The notes under the pieces: model-generated
Database searches by the model: none
Told to the model about the DNA's origin: nothing
The model's input: the letters and a program-made list of their open reading frames with translations, nothing else
Part shown: in pieces, positions 17,369-26,442 of the stretch
Position numbering within the stretch: position 1 is the stretch's first letter
Layout: every line of letters begins with the position of its first letter
NCBI GenBank assembly: GCA_944391485.1
Contig: CALXTQ010000008.1
Coordinates: 1-64,000, forward strand
DNA length: 64,000 nucleotides
Direction of reading: 5' to 3'
Origin: an uncultured Alphaproteobacteria bacterium
Lineage (GTDB): Bacteria; Pseudomonadota; Alphaproteobacteria; RF32; CAG-239
Program-made: the position numbers and the translations under genes

Positions 17369-18530
17369 AAAACTGAAAATATATCTGGTTGCCGGAGAAC
17401 CATCCGGCGATGCTCTCGGCGCAAGGCTGATGCGCGCGCTGAAAAAGAAAACCGGCAATCAGGCGGAGTTTTACGGCTTGGGCGGCGATATGATGGAAAG
17501 CGAGGGGCTGACGCCGCTGTTTGATATTTCGGATCTGGCGATTATGGGACTGGCGGAAATTCTGCCCAGTATCCCGAAAGTTTTGCGGAGAATCCGGGAA
17601 ACGGTCGAAGATATTGTCAGAGTCCGGCCGGATATTGTTGTTACGATTGATAGCTGGAGTTTTGCGTCAAGGGTTCAGAAGGCTCTGCGTAAGAAAAAAC
17701 TTGGAATTTCGCAGGTGCATTATGTGGCGCCGCAGGTCTGGGCCTGGAAGAAGAAGAGAGCGCGGACGATGTATAAATATGTCGACCATCTGCTGACGCT
17801 TTTGCCGCAGGAACCGAAATATTTTACGCCTTACCGGCTGCCGACGACTTTTGTGGGGCATCCGGTTATTGAAAGCAATGTGGTAAAAGGGGACGCCGAA
17901 GCATTTCGGAAAAAATTCGATATTCCGGAAGAAAAGAGGATTATTTCCGTTTTGCCGGGATCCCGCCATAACGAAGTTGCAAAACTGCTGCCGGTGTTTT
18001 TGGAAGCGGCCGCGCAGCTCCGGGCCAAAGATGAAAATTTCTTTTTTGTTATTCCGACGGTTAAGACTGTTGCCAAACGCGTCAAAAAGACGGTTGAAGA
18101 ATCGGGACTGCCCGTTCTGGTCGTTGAAACAGAGCAGGATCGCCATAACGCTTATGTCGCGTCGGAAGCGGCGATTGCGGCCTCGGGAACCGTGGCATTG
18201 GAACTGGCGATTGCCAATGTGCCGCATATTATCGCGTATAAGGTGTCTCCTCTGACGGCGCTGCTGGTTCGGCATTTTCTGCATATTCAGTTTGTCAATC
18301 TTTCCAATATTCTGCTGGGGCGGGAGGTGGTGCCCGAGTTGCTTCAGGAGCGCTGTATCGCCGCCAATATCAGAAGCTATGTCGACAATATTCTGGCGCA
18401 TGGCGACTGGTATGAAAAACAAATGGCCGGTTTTGCCAAAGTCAGAAAAATTCTGGGCATGGGTGAGCAGACTCCCAGCGAAAACGCTGCGGATGTTCTG
18501 CTGAAGCTTATTGCTGACAGGCGGCAATAA
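17352..18530 (+). CDS. lpxB: Lipid A disaccharide synthase
   Basis: LpxB is a peripheral-membrane GT-B glycosyltransferase (family GT19) that joins lipid X to UDP-diacylglucosamine. The N-terminus KIYLVAGEPSGDALGARLM, then YGLGGDMMESEGL, HYVAPQVWAWKKKR, TFVGHPVIE, LPGSRHNEVAKLLP and ASGTVALELAIANVPHI, are all standard. I choose GTG at 17352, nine bases after AGGAG, giving 392 aa and a 17-base overlap with lpxI; a TTG at 17343 is possible. Confidence 0.96.
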   Translation: MSLSDKKLKIYLVAGEPSGDALGARLMRALKKKTGNQAEFYGLGGDMMESEGLTPLFDISDLAIMGLAEILPSIPKVLRRIRETVEDIVRVRPDIVVTIDSWSFASRVQKALRKKKLGISQVHYVAPQVWAWKKKRARTMYKYVDHLLTLLPQEPKYFTPYRLPTTFVGHPVIESNVVKGDAEAFRKKFDIPEEKRIISVLPGSRHNEVAKLLPVFLEAAAQLRAKDENFFFVIPTVKTVAKRVKKTVEESGLPVLVVETEQDRHNAYVASEAAIAASGTVALELAIANVPHIIAYKVSPLTALLVRHFLHIQFVNLSNILLGREVVPELLQERCIAANIRSYVDNILAHGDWYEKQMAGFAKVRKILGMGEQTPSENAADVLLKLIADRRQ

Positions 18531-18633
18531 TCAGTTTGACAATTGGACAAAATTTTAATATTCTTAGTCCGCTTATCTAAGAATATGTTTATTTGTATAA
18601 TAACCGCCGGTTTCCGGCATAAAATTTATAATT

Positions 18634-19029
18634 ATGGAAAATTTAAAACGAGTCCGGCTGTGGTTTCTGCGCCTGTGCGGCAGCATCATAACCGGAGAAA
18701 AGATTATTTTTCGCCTGAATGCTTTAATCAAGAAGAAAACAGGCAAGGATGTCAGCGTTATGCTCAGGGATGTGGCTGTCTGTTATGTCAGAGAGAAAAA
18801 GAGTATGGATATTGCTTTTTCCCTGTATTACGGAGACTGCTATTATCTGGTTTTTATTGACCGCGAGGATATGGCTGTTGAAAGAACCGAGGCAGAAGAC
18901 CGTCTTACGCATTTTGCTTATATTCCCGAACTTGCGGAGTGTACGGAATTTAATCTGTATGTAGAAAAGACATCGTTGGTTATCAAATGTCAGAACGGCC
19001 GTCTGAAGGCTTGGAAAAAGAGATATTAA
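18634..19029 (+). CDS. Hypothetical protein, tandem pair member 1
   Basis: A 131-aa protein I do not recognise. It opens basic (MENLKRVRLWFLRLCGS), continues with a Lys-rich helix (NALIKKKTGK), then strand-rich segments including DIAFSLYYGDCYYLVFIDRED. It shares size, basic N-terminus and the central S-L-Y-Y-x-D-x-Y/F-Y-x-V core with the next gene, so the two look like a diverged duplication. No signal peptide is evident, and the Lys/Arg-rich N-terminus could bind membrane or nucleic acid. The gap to the next gene is 18 bases, so they are probably co-transcribed. Confidence 0.6.
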   Translation: MENLKRVRLWFLRLCGSIITGEKIIFRLNALIKKKTGKDVSVMLRDVAVCYVREKKSMDIAFSLYYGDCYYLVFIDREDMAVERTEAEDRLTHFAYIPELAECTEFNLYVEKTSLVIKCQNGRLKAWKKRY

Positions 19030-19047
19030 CCCGTTAAAACGCATGTT

Positions 19048-19464
19048 ATGAAATGGATTTTGTTTCCTGACCTGTTCAGCTTTTTCCGTCGCAGGAAAAG
19101 AACGGTAAAGTTTCATACCGTTGTCAGCGGCGAAGAATTTATCCGCAGCCTACAGAAGATTATTAAAAAGTACAACAGGGGCTGTCCGAAAATTTGTGAA
19201 AAATCTCTCGTTGTTTCTGTTTTGCGGGAAGACGGGACAGAGTATCCGGTTGTTTCCTTATATTATGACGATTTTTACTGGATCGTCGATTTTAAAGGGC
19301 AGGCGGAAAGAGTTTCGCGCCGCTGGAAAGACAACTATACTGTTTTGCAGTGTCCGCTGACTGATTTTTATCCCGGAGACGTGCTCTGTTACAAAGACGG
19401 GGGCGTAAAATATGAAAAAAAGGCGGAAGGATTTTCGCTGTCGCTGGTAAAAATCGGCGAATAA
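19048..19464 (+). CDS. Hypothetical protein, tandem pair member 2
   Basis: A 138-aa protein, apparently a paralogue of the one just upstream. It has a basic N-terminus (FFRRRKRTVKF), an EEFIRSLQKIIKKYNRG helix and then YPVVSLYYDDFYWIVDF, aligning with SLYYGDCYYLVF of its neighbour. Its C-terminal part (GDVLCYKDGGVKYEKKAEGF) looks strand-like. No known family is evident and function is unknown. It is closed by a strong terminator at 19467-19506. Confidence 0.6.
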   Translation: MKWILFPDLFSFFRRRKRTVKFHTVVSGEEFIRSLQKIIKKYNRGCPKICEKSLVVSVLREDGTEYPVVSLYYDDFYWIVDFKGQAERVSRRWKDNYTVLQCPLTDFYPGDVLCYKDGGVKYEKKAEGFSLSLVKIGE

Positions 19465-19466
19465 TT

Positions 19467-19506
19467 AAAAAGTTGTCAGGCTGTTAAAGTTTGACAACTT
19501 TTTTTT
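19467..19506 (+). terminator. Terminator after the tandem pair
   Basis: AAGTTGTCA (19470-19478) pairs with TGACAACTT (19492-19500), followed by a run of T to 19506. Confidence 0.85.
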
Positions 19507-19559
19507 GCATTCTTGCCGGCTTGGCATTACAGTGAAAAAAACAAAATTACAGGAGCGGT

Positions 19560-21611
19560 ATGTCAGATTGGGCGGAATATATTAAAGAGCGGTTTTATGG
19601 TCAGAGGGACAGATGGTTTATGTGGATTCCCGTTTTGTTCGGGACGGGGACAGGTCTGTATTTTCTTCTGCCCGAAGAACCTTCCAGATGGCTGACGCTT
19701 CTTGTTATTGAGATGTTACTCGCGGCGGTTTATATCAACCGGTTTCATCCTGAAAGACTGTTGTGTCTTGCCACGCTGGCAATTATAGCGGCCGGTTTTG
19801 CAAATATTCAGCTGAGAACAATTTATCTGAATAAAAACGAGATTATTCCATATGACCGCAAACTTTATCTGACTGGTCGCGTTGCTGATTTGGGCACAAA
19901 TTACCGGGGAAATCCCCGTTTTGTTTTGGAAGACATGTCGGATTTTGACGATCAAAAAATTCCCGGACGCTATCGCGTCAGTTTGACATCCAAAAACAAT
20001 AGTCTTAAAAACGGCGACTGCATTGAACTGGTCGCGACGGTTATGCCGCCGATGAAAGCGAATCTTCCGGGTGGGTTCGAGCAGGACAGAAGAGTTTATT
20101 ACGAAGGAATCAACGCCACGGGATATGCCGCAAGCCGGGCTCTGCCCGCGGAATGCAAAACAGAAGCTCCGCTGATGGCAAAAGCCGGCGAAAAAATTTC
20201 GGTGCTGCGGCAGAGCATCGTAAAGAGAATTGAAAAAATTCTGCCCCGGGACGAAGCCGGGATTGTCGCGGCTATTGTTGCCGGAGAACGAGGTTTGATC
20301 AGCCGTAAAATAACCGAAAATTACAGAGATTCCGGTTTGGCGCATTTTCTGTCCATTTCCGGACTGCATATGAGTATGATCGCCGGTCTGATGTTTTTTC
20401 TGGTGCGTCTGACAATGGCGCTTATTCCGCCGCTGGCCCTGCGGTATGATTCCAAAAAAGCGGCGGCGGTGTTTGCCATTTTGATGAGTTTTGTTTATCT
20501 GCTGATTTCGGGTGCCGAAATTCCCAGCCAGAGAGCTTTTATTATGACGTTTATCGTGCTGCTCGGCGTTTTGTTCGACCGGCAGGCCATTTCTATCCGC
20601 ATGATTTCCTGGGCGGCGTTGATTGTTTTGGTGATCTCTCCCGAAGCCATTATCAGCCCGAGTTTTCAAATGTCTTTCGCGGCCGTGGTTGTTCTGATAG
20701 CCTTTTATGAGCGTTTTGCAGGAACATTGCATCGTTTTTTGAACGGCAGCGGACAGCGTCAGCCGTCTCTGCCGCTTAAGATAATTAAAATAATTTTCGC
20801 GTATGTTGCCGGTATTCTGATTTCGGATCTGGTGGCCAGCCTGGCGACTCTGCCGTATTCAGTTTATCATTTTAACCGGATTGCCGTGTATACAACGCTC
20901 GGAAATCTGCTTGCCGGTCCGGTAATCGGTCTGGTCATTATGCCTTTTGTTCTTTTATCGCTGCTGCTGATGCCGCTGCATCTGGATGTCTGGAGCTTGA
21001 AAATCGTCGGATACGGCATCGGGATCGTGAATGATATTACCGCATTTACCGCCGGATTGCCGGGAGCCGGATATCAGGTTTTGTCGCTGCCGCTGTGGGG
21101 ACTGGTTTTGATAACGCTGGGCGGACTTTGGCTGTGTATCTGGACCGGCCGGTGGCGTCTCTGGGGCTGGCTTGGTATTTTGGTCGGTATTCTCAGTCTT
21201 TTGACCGTGCGGGTTCCTGATGTTATGGCGGATAAGTACGGCGAAGTGTTCGCGGTAAAGGATAATCGGGGCGAGCTGGTTATACTGCCGTCGCGCGGGA
21301 ACAGCTTTGTCAAGAAAATCTGGCTTGAAAAGGCTGCCGATAAAAAGCTTGACGCGAAAGAACAGCGGAAACTGAAGAGAATCTACGACGGCAGGGAGAC
21401 GGACAAAGAATGGCTTGATCTGGCATGCGACGAGAGATATTGTGTGTATAAGGGAGTTTTGTTCATAAATAAATTCGGCGGCATAGAAATTGACGGAAAG
21501 GATTTTGATTTGTACGGGGCAGAAGGCGCAGTCTTTTTTGTCCGCAATAATAAAGTCGAAGTCCGGACTGTCCGGGATTATATCGGACGGCGGCCGTGGA
21601 ATAGTTTTTGA
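19560..21611 (+). CDS. comEC: ComEC/Rec2-family DNA-uptake channel
   Basis: ComEC forms the inner-membrane channel for single-stranded DNA in natural transformation. The 683-aa protein has two N-terminal spans followed by a DUF4131-type OB domain (LYLTGRVADLGTNYRGNPRFVLED). The Competence domain contains the diagnostic HFLSISGLHMSMIAG, with ISGAEIPSQRAFIMTF and SPSFQMSFAAVVVLIAFYERF, and about 10 spans in all. The C-terminal ~150 residues are soluble. They lack the HxHxDH metal motif of the fused MBL nuclease found in many longer ComEC proteins. The ATG follows AGGAG. With dprA in the window, the machinery for competence is at least partly encoded. Confidence 0.92.
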   Translation: MSDWAEYIKERFYGQRDRWFMWIPVLFGTGTGLYFLLPEEPSRWLTLLVIEMLLAAVYINRFHPERLLCLATLAIIAAGFANIQLRTIYLNKNEIIPYDRKLYLTGRVADLGTNYRGNPRFVLEDMSDFDDQKIPGRYRVSLTSKNNSLKNGDCIELVATVMPPMKANLPGGFEQDRRVYYEGINATGYAASRALPAECKTEAPLMAKAGEKISVLRQSIVKRIEKILPRDEAGIVAAIVAGERGLISRKITENYRDSGLAHFLSISGLHMSMIAGLMFFLVRLTMALIPPLALRYDSKKAAAVFAILMSFVYLLISGAEIPSQRAFIMTFIVLLGVLFDRQAISIRMISWAALIVLVISPEAIISPSFQMSFAAVVVLIAFYERFAGTLHRFLNGSGQRQPSLPLKIIKIIFAYVAGILISDLVASLATLPYSVYHFNRIAVYTTLGNLLAGPVIGLVIMPFVLLSLLLMPLHLDVWSLKIVGYGIGIVNDITAFTAGLPGAGYQVLSLPLWGLVLITLGGLWLCIWTGRWRLWGWLGILVGILSLLTVRVPDVMADKYGEVFAVKDNRGELVILPSRGNSFVKKIWLEKAADKKLDAKEQRKLKRIYDGRETDKEWLDLACDERYCVYKGVLFINKFGGIEIDGKDFDLYGAEGAVFFVRNNKVEVRTVRDYIGRRPWNSF

Positions 21612-21663
21612 CAAAATAAACAAAATAAGTTAAAATAATTCTGTGCAACTTTGGAGATTAATG

Positions 21664-22071
21664 ATGTCGGAAGAAATTGTTTTGCCTTTTTCATCGGTTT
21701 GCAGCCGGAATATGGAAGCCTTATCCGGTTTTATGAAAAATGTTTTTGAGCGTATTGATGAAGCCGGAGACCGGCTGATGAAGGTCTTTAGGGCAGTCAG
21801 CGTCGTGGATGAGAACGGCCGCGAAGACGCCGATGTCAATAAAAATGAGATTATCAATCTGGCTAAAAGCGAAACTTATATGGAACTTGCCTACCGCAAC
21901 AGCGAAATCAGCGAAGAGGAGTTTCGCCGCGTGTTTTATGATAAAATGAAGCGGGTGCTGGCGAACCTGGCCATGATTGATGATATTCCGCTGTATAAGG
22001 TTTTGACGGAAAACGAGCGGCAGATTGTGGACGCTGTCTTTGATAAACTTTTGAAACTGGCGGAGGCGTAA
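21664..22071 (+). CDS. Hypothetical helical protein, 135 aa
   Basis: A 135-aa acidic, almost wholly helical protein that I do not recognise (CSRNMEALSGFMKNVFERIDEAG, EEFRRVFYDKMKRVLANLAMID). A short Asp/Asn-rich stretch, DENGREDADVNKNE, resembles but does not fit an EF-hand. The start is the second of two adjacent ATG codons; ATG 21664 is seven bases after GGAG. It abuts the next gene with no spacer, so the pair is translationally coupled. Confidence 0.6.
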   Translation: MSEEIVLPFSSVCSRNMEALSGFMKNVFERIDEAGDRLMKVFRAVSVVDENGREDADVNKNEIINLAKSETYMELAYRNSEISEEEFRRVFYDKMKRVLANLAMIDDIPLYKVLTENERQIVDAVFDKLLKLAEA

Positions 22072-22899
22072 ATGCAGATTAAGATTTCACGAAAGAAGTT
22101 TGAGGAAAGCGTCAGAAAAAATATGCTGAAAGGCGCTTGCCTGATCGGTATGCTGAGTCCGTTTATGAAGGAAGTTCAGGCACAGGATTTCAGCGAGAAT
22201 TTTGATAAAGTTTCTTTTGTTCAGTCTCCGACAAAAGTCAGTTTTTCTCAGAGAAAAAGTTTTTCCTTTAATGAGGCGAAAAGCGGCGGTTTATCAGAAT
22301 ACACGACGTCTACATTTCTCAGTAAGATTGCGGTCGGCGAGGGGCAGTATGTTGTGCTGGGATCGGTATTAGGATATGAAAACGGAAAGGCTGACAAGTT
22401 ATTCAGTTTGACGGAATTTCGGGATGAAAATCTGAATAAGGGATTTTCTTTGGAAAAGGCCGATGAGGAGATCAAAAAACATTATATCCGCGGTGAGAAA
22501 ACCGCGCGGGGCGTCAAACTGATTGAACCGGAAAACATGCATGAAATCCGCTGCGCGGCATATGCAAAAGTTTTGATGGATAACGGATATTCGCGGGAAC
22601 AGGCTGCGGAGATCGGCGACAAAATAGCCAAAGAGTTTATGAGAGAAGGTCGGGAGGATACCGCTTATGTTCTGGGCGCGGCTTCCCGTTACCGGGAAAG
22701 CGGGACGTCTTTTGAGTTAAGCGGCAGAAATGAGGCGAGAGAGGTTGTTGAAAATAATGAAAAATATTTGAAAAAGGTTTTGGAGAAACTTAATCCGCAG
22801 GCTGACAAAAAAGAAAATTTGCAAATTTTAGAAAAAGAAATGCCGGGGCTTTCGCCTTTGTTGCCGGAGGCGGCCCAAAAAATGGCTTTCCGGGAGTAA
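22072..22899 (+). CDS. Hypothetical, possibly exported protein, 275 aa
   Basis: A 275-aa protein starting immediately after the previous stop. A basic N-region (MQIKISRKKFEESVRKN), a short hydrophobic stretch (GACLIGMLSPFM) and VQA-Q look like a weak signal peptide. The rest is charged, with Ser/Lys/Phe-rich strands early (KVSFSQRKSFSFNEAK) and helices later (SREQAAEIGDKIAKEFMRE). I do not recognise a family. If exported, it may act in the periplasm; the coupled upstream protein has no export signal. Confidence 0.6.
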   Translation: MQIKISRKKFEESVRKNMLKGACLIGMLSPFMKEVQAQDFSENFDKVSFVQSPTKVSFSQRKSFSFNEAKSGGLSEYTTSTFLSKIAVGEGQYVVLGSVLGYENGKADKLFSLTEFRDENLNKGFSLEKADEEIKKHYIRGEKTARGVKLIEPENMHEIRCAAYAKVLMDNGYSREQAAEIGDKIAKEFMREGREDTAYVLGAASRYRESGTSFELSGRNEAREVVENNEKYLKKVLEKLNPQADKKENLQILEKEMPGLSPLLPEAAQKMAFRE

Positions 22900-22913
22900 T
22901 GCGGGACGGAGCG

Positions 22914-22947
22914 AAAGAAGGGACTTTTACAAAAGTCCCTTTTCTTC
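22914..22947. terminator. Bidirectional terminator between convergent genes
   Basis: GGGACTTTT (22920-22928) and AAAAGTCCC (22931-22939) form a stem with T-rich sequence on both sides. It overlaps the last codons of the minus gene ending at 22927 and serves both directions. Confidence 0.75.
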
Positions 22948-24828
22948 AATATATCTGAGATTTTCCAAGTATATTTCGGAGGCCTCCCAGCATTTGGCGG
23001 CATCCCAGCCGAGATGACTATTGACGCCGGGCAGAAATTCCGGTTTTCCTTCCAAGTTGCTGACAGCCTGATACGCCTCGGGTTTTCTCCATGGCAGCGA
23101 CGGGGTGCCGTTGGCTTTCAGCGGAATGCTTCCGTCTGTCCGGAGGCCGGTAATGTTTCCGTAGCTGCGTTTGATAAATTCTTCTTCGCCGTTCAGACAT
23201 TCTTTCAGAAGCTGTTGTTCCGGGGATGACAGGCAGCCTTGTTTCCGGTGGCGGTGCAGCAGTTTTTGCACCAGTTTTCCGTAAGCTACGGCAGCGTAGG
23301 ACAGCGGCAGTCCCCACTGGGCTGATGTCGCGTCGCAGAAACCGCGGTTACGTTCCTTGAAAATCTGCAGTGATGAAGTGTCGGCGTTGTTTTCCTCAAG
23401 AAATTTGATGCGTTTTTTCTTGTCCAGATACAGACCGCCATCAGCATTGTCCAGCAGGATGTCGCTGTTGAGATTGAGATAACTGTCGCAGGAACGGATG
23501 TGCTCTTTGTTTAGCGTAATGTCAAAACTATTGTAGCGCAGTGCTCCGAATTCTTTTACCAGATGTTTTTGAAAGTGTTTTAGAATTTGCAGATGTCTGC
23601 CGATATCTTGCGTCTGGCTGCCGTTTGAACTCAGGTCCAATCCCGAGGCGGACAACATGACAGAAGAAGAATCCACGCGCGCCGTGTGGCCGCGGAATTC
23701 GTCAAGATAATGTTTTCTGATAAAGGACAGGCTTTTTCTGTTGAATTTGTCAAGCAGTTCCGGGGCGGCAAACAAAAGCGGAATGTTTATTTTTTGCGAC
23801 AGTTTCTTTTCTGTCTTTATGAAATTTTTATAATAAAAAGGGTGGTTTTTAACTTCTGCCAATAGCTGCAGAACTTTGTCAAAAGCACAGACGACGCTTG
23901 CGGAATCCCAGTTGGAGCCTTTGGCAAACGGAATTTCCTCCCAGGGGCCGCAGGTTTGCGGGTTTATTCCCAAAGCGTAGAGGTAGTGGGTAAAATAAAC
24001 GATGTTTTTGATAAAAACGCTGTCTTCCCTGTCAGAACGAGCAGGGCGGGAAGGTAAGATTTTACGGTAAGCGTCGGCCAGAACATTCAGATATTCGGCG
24101 TGGGATTCTATCCTTTGTTTTATCTCCCAGTCTTTGTCGCGCACAAGTGTTCCGCTTTTGGCATTCAGCCAGAAAACATGAGCTATCCCTTTGTTTTGTT
24201 TGAACGTTTTCGGCGAGGCGATGACGGTTTCGAAAGCGCGCAGTTCCAGCGGGGACAAGTAAGATCTGGCAACGTTTTTCAGCCCCGGCCACAACTGGTT
24301 GGAATAGCGTTTTTCTATCAGCGGCATCATCCCCGCGTGGTCGCGCGGCCATTTTCTGGTCATATGGCGGCTGCCGGCGCATAGGGTTACGCAGGGAACT
24401 CCGAACTCAAACTGCAAATCGAACACGCCCTTGTCAGCGGCAAGGTCAAACAGTTTTTGAAAGGTTGCGCTGTCAAGCTTTCGCTGCAAAAAGCCGGCTA
24501 TTTCAGGGTTATTGACTTTGAACGAAACTTTTTCGCCGTCGCTGCGGGTATGGCACAGCGTGGTGGTCTGCGTCGGGTAACGGGAAGCTTCCCGGACGGC
24601 GGAAAGCGTTTTGACAATGCTTTTTCTGATTTCAGGTCTGTTTAGAAGGCGGATGTCGGGACGGCTGGTTTCAGCTTTGATCAGGCCGGACGGATAATTT
24701 TTGCTGCCGAAATGTTTGTCAAAAAGCCGGATAAGATTGCCGTCCTGTTTCATCGTGAGCGGGCGTTCGGAAGAAAAGACCCCGATAATTTTCAACAGCA
24801 GTTCTTCTTTTTTGTCGGGGCCTGTCAT
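22927..24828 (-). CDS. GH15-like (glucoamylase/phosphorylase-kinase type) protein
   Basis: A 633-aa cytosolic protein with no signal peptide. I place it tentatively with the (alpha/alpha)6-barrel family that includes GH15 glucoamylases and the phosphorylase-kinase regulatory subunits. RKWPRDHAGMM (R162, D163) matches the substrate-binding Arg-Asp of GH15 enzymes. GPWEEIPFAKGSNWDSASV (E297-E298) matches the general-acid WEE loop, and SAQWGLPLSYAAVAYGK near 525-541 resembles the C-terminal barrel helix. The second catalytic Glu could not be placed with confidence, so it may bind glycans or regulate rather than hydrolyse. It follows prfC by 10 bases on the minus strand. Confidence 0.5.
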   Translation of the reverse strand: MTGPDKKEELLLKIIGVFSSERPLTMKQDGNLIRLFDKHFGSKNYPSGLIKAETSRPDIRLLNRPEIRKSIVKTLSAVREASRYPTQTTTLCHTRSDGEKVSFKVNNPEIAGFLQRKLDSATFQKLFDLAADKGVFDLQFEFGVPCVTLCAGSRHMTRKWPRDHAGMMPLIEKRYSNQLWPGLKNVARSYLSPLELRAFETVIASPKTFKQNKGIAHVFWLNAKSGTLVRDKDWEIKQRIESHAEYLNVLADAYRKILPSRPARSDREDSVFIKNIVYFTHYLYALGINPQTCGPWEEIPFAKGSNWDSASVVCAFDKVLQLLAEVKNHPFYYKNFIKTEKKLSQKINIPLLFAAPELLDKFNRKSLSFIRKHYLDEFRGHTARVDSSSVMLSASGLDLSSNGSQTQDIGRHLQILKHFQKHLVKEFGALRYNSFDITLNKEHIRSCDSYLNLNSDILLDNADGGLYLDKKKRIKFLEENNADTSSLQIFKERNRGFCDATSAQWGLPLSYAAVAYGKLVQKLLHRHRKQGCLSSPEQQLLKECLNGEEEFIKRSYGNITGLRTDGSIPLKANGTPSLPWRKPEAYQAVSNLEGKPEFLPGVNSHLGWDAAKCWEASEIYLENLRYIEEKGLL

Positions 24829-24838
24829 TCTTGTTCTC

Positions 24839-26425
24839 CTAAAAAACCTGTTCGCGCGTTTTGCTCAGAACTATTTTGGGAAAGTCTTCATTGACTTTTC
24901 CCAGATGCCAGGCGTTGCGGGCCAGAAAAACGGTTTCGCCGTCGTGGTCGGCGGCAATATTGGCCTGGTTGGCGTCCATAAACTTTTTCAGTTCCGTTTT
25001 GTCATCGCAGCTTACCCAGCGCGCCGTAAAATACTGGGTCGGTTCGAAAATAACCGGAATATTGAATTCGGTTCGGATGCGGTCGGCCATTACTTCAAAC
25101 TGCAGCGCTCCGACCACGCCGACAATCCATTCGGCGCCGATAACCGGCTTGAATACACTGGCGCCGCCTTCTTCCGCTATTTGCTGCAGAGCGTTGCCGA
25201 GATGCTTTGATTTCAGCGGGTCAAGAGCGCGGACGCTTTTTAAAAGTTCCGGCGCAAAACTCGGAATGCCCGTGAAATGCAGTTTTTCTCCTTCGGTCAG
25301 CGTGTCGCCGATACGAAGCTGCCCATGGTTGGGAATGCCGATAATGTCTCCGGGATAGGCGTCTTCCGCCAGTTCTCTTTCCTGAGCCAGAAACATAACC
25401 GGGGTCGGGACTTTGATGCCTTTGCCGGTGCGAACCTGATTCAGGGTCATGCCGCGTTTGAAATGTCCGGAGCAGACGCGCATGAACGCGATGCGGTCCC
25501 GGTGTTTGGGATCCATATTGGCCTGAATTTTGAAAACAAAGCCCGTTACCTTGTTTTCCGCCGGATTTACGGAACGTTCGACAGCCGGATGTTCTCGCGG
25601 CGTCGGCGCCAGATCGTGCAGGCCTTCCAAAACTTCCTTAACGCCGAAGTTATTGATGGCGCTGCCGAAAAATACCGGCGTAAGGGCTCCGGCCAGATAA
25701 AGCTCCTTATCAAAAGACGGGCAGAGTTCGCGAACCATAGCAACATCTTCGCGCAGTTTTTGGACGGCGTGCGCCGGCAGCAACCTGTCCAGTTTTTCGT
25801 CATCCAGTCCGCGGCAGGTTTCGATTGTTGCGTTGATTTGGGATTTGTCGCCGGTTTTGTTCATCAGGATCAGCTGGTCGTTGATCAGATCGTAGCAGCC
25901 GAGAAAATCTTTGCCCATGCCGATCGGCCAACTTGCCGGCGTAACGTCAAGCGCCAGCGTTTTCTCAATGTCATCGAGAAGGCTGAAAGGATCCAGTCCT
26001 TCCCGGTCCAGTTTGTTGATGAAGGTTAAGATCGGCACATTGCGCAGACGGCAGACCTCGAACAGTTTTTTTGTCTGGCTCTCGATACCTTTGGCCGAAT
26101 CCAGAACCATGACGGCGGAATCGACTGCCGTGAGCACGCGGTAAGTGTCTTCGGAAAAGTCTTCGTGTCCCGGCGTGTCGAGCAGGTTGAACGTGATGTC
26201 CCTGTATTCGAAATTCATGACCGAAGAAGCGACGGAGATACCGCGTTCCTGCTCAACTTTCATCCAGTCGGAACGGGCATGGCGGTTTTCTCCGCGGGCT
26301 TTGACGGCGCCGGCCTGCTGGATGGCACCTCCGAAAAGTAGAAGTTTTTCGGTCAGCGTCGTTTTACCGGCGTCAGGATGTGAAATGATCGCAAAGGTTT
26401 TGCGCAAATTAACTGTGTCAGCCAT
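24839..26425 (-). CDS. prfC: Peptide chain release factor 3
   Basis: RF3 is a GTPase that helps recycle RF1/RF2 and acts on stalled or error-carrying ribosomes. The 528-aa protein has the G1 loop ISHPDAGKTTLTEKLL, switch regions with SDWMKVEQERGISV and LLDTPGHEDFSEDTYR, and the G4 motif FINKLDREG. The C-terminal domains are LQFEVMADRIRTEFN and YFTARWVSC. All are typical of RF3 and distinguish it from EF-G. It sits between the lipoprotein (17-base gap) and the GH15-like gene (10-base gap), likely in one transcript. Confidence 0.96.
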   Translation of the reverse strand: MADTVNLRKTFAIISHPDAGKTTLTEKLLLFGGAIQQAGAVKARGENRHARSDWMKVEQERGISVASSVMNFEYRDITFNLLDTPGHEDFSEDTYRVLTAVDSAVMVLDSAKGIESQTKKLFEVCRLRNVPILTFINKLDREGLDPFSLLDDIEKTLALDVTPASWPIGMGKDFLGCYDLINDQLILMNKTGDKSQINATIETCRGLDDEKLDRLLPAHAVQKLREDVAMVRELCPSFDKELYLAGALTPVFFGSAINNFGVKEVLEGLHDLAPTPREHPAVERSVNPAENKVTGFVFKIQANMDPKHRDRIAFMRVCSGHFKRGMTLNQVRTGKGIKVPTPVMFLAQERELAEDAYPGDIIGIPNHGQLRIGDTLTEGEKLHFTGIPSFAPELLKSVRALDPLKSKHLGNALQQIAEEGGASVFKPVIGAEWIVGVVGALQFEVMADRIRTEFNIPVIFEPTQYFTARWVSCDDKTELKKFMDANQANIAADHDGETVFLARNAWHLGKVNEDFPKIVLSKTREQVF

Positions 26426-26442
26426 TGTTGTGTTTTTCTGTC

